A stretch of DNA of 64,000 bases from Tetranychus cinnabarinus (taxonomy: Eukaryota > Arthropoda > Arachnida > Trombidiformes > Tetranychidae). Positions 63,173 through 64,000 of the stretch are shown piece by piece. A program made the position numbers and the translations under genes. The DNA lies in assembly GCA_022266195.1 (NCBI GenBank), contig WHVY01000007.1, positions 2,356,001 through 2,420,000 of the forward strand, given 5' to 3'. Positions within the stretch are counted from its first letter, which is position 1. Every line of letters begins with the position of its first letter. The notes under the pieces were generated by a model. The model searched no databases. It was not told where the DNA came from and saw only the letters and a program-made list of their open reading frames with translations.

Positions 63173-64000
63173 GTAACCCAACATTATTCCCATTGATATT
63201 ATTTGGCAAAATTGAGATAATTGAAAAGCAAATGAAGCCAATGATCATTAAACCATCAAAATACCCTGTGGATAAAAAGCATTATTTCTCCTACCAGCAA
63301 CTGTGTATTAATGGTGTTACACATATTTTTCACTTGCAGCTTTCTTTTTCTCTCTCAACACTTTTCTCTTCCATTGATTCCCATTTTTCTCTGTTCATAT
63401 CTGTGGTGTTGTTACTGTTCATCAATAGTCAATCATTTATCAACAATTAATACAAAACAATGTAGTAAAAGATTGAAACAATGTGGTTTAACCATCAACT
63501 CATCAGAAAATGTTTTGTTTTCTTTTTCTCTCTTGTGAGTGCGTTGCTATTGAAGCAAACCATTTTTTTTCCTGGCAAAAATCAATGTTTCAAAAACCAT
63601 CAAACATGAGAAAAAACGATGAGTCAACCTCAATATTGCATGCATTAGTCAATAACAGAAATAATCACAAGAAAAATGGAATTGGAAATAAAACAGAAAA
63701 AGTTAAACTCTTAGTTTTTGTCAACCTGTTTTACCCTCTTCATATGCACAACACTTATCCTTTTTTCACTGGTAACAATTTTCCATCTTCTCCATTCTCT
63801 GGTTTACCCTTTTACTCATCCTTTTTACTTTAGCCTTTTGTTTGCCGTAAAACACTTTCCAATTTAACCATCATTAACTTTATTTTATTATCATTGTTCA
63901 AATCATTAGTTGTCAACTAAACTAGAACTAAACCAACGTTTTTTACCCCAAAAATTAGGTTTTCATGCTCAATGTATTTTCAACTTTCACTGTTTTTTTA
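63173..64000 (+). other. start of intron 1 of the NOS1AP homologue
   Basis: AT- and TTC-rich sequence with no acceptor leading into a PTB-like exon. It continues past the window edge. Confidence 0.65.

Overview
This is a strongly AT-rich, intron-bearing animal genome segment. The proteins are clearly metazoan, many introns are short (about 60-150 bp), and there are a few TTAGG/CCTAA-like runs (the arthropod telomere unit). Together these point to an arthropod. A small-genome chelicerate such as a trombidiform (spider-mite-like) mite is my best guess; that is inference and I could not test it.

Layout. Positions 1-43,000 are gene-poor and rich in simple sequence (GAT/ATC, GAA/TTC, GA runs, purine tracts). 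The only confident gene there is a single developmental regulator, a Pax2/5/8 (shaven/sparkling type) transcription factor. It has eight coding exons over 13.4 kb (14181-27557), with a complete paired domain and an octapeptide. Its last intron is of the GC-AG class, and I could not find the partial homeodomain usual for this subfamily. A 254-bp MITE-like element with TTA target duplications lies at 39331-39584.

From 44.0 to 60.6 kb the window becomes a compact housekeeping cluster. In order: RBBP4/Caf1-55 histone chaperone (+), PRL-type prenylated tyrosine phosphatase (+), peroxisomal (S)-2-hydroxyacid oxidase (+), GDP-fucose transporter SLC35C1 (-, single exon), L(3)mbt Polycomb-like MBT protein (+), eIF2B alpha (+) and the complex I subunit NDUFA1 (-). 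All exon joins were checked for reading frame by hand. The first coding exon of a NOS1AP/CAPON homologue (+) lies at 63074-63172, and the rest runs off the window. The genes share no pathway. Two are chromatin proteins (Caf1-55, L(3)mbt), and several lie near TATCGATA (DRE/DREF-type) motifs.

The most interesting leftovers are: (i) three copies of TATCGATA in 56 bp at the NDUFA1 promoter and others near neighbouring genes; (ii) short protein-like open segments that lack a long ATG-started frame and may be unannotated exons, small genes or decayed genes (43269-43502 minus, 53072-53448 plus, 61460-61556 plus); (iii) an exact 102-bp, four-copy minisatellite inside the l(3)mbt coding region; (iv) CTCF-like motifs upstream of three genes; (v) the divergent Pax C-terminus. 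I saw no CRISPR array, tRNA, rRNA or recognisable microRNA.
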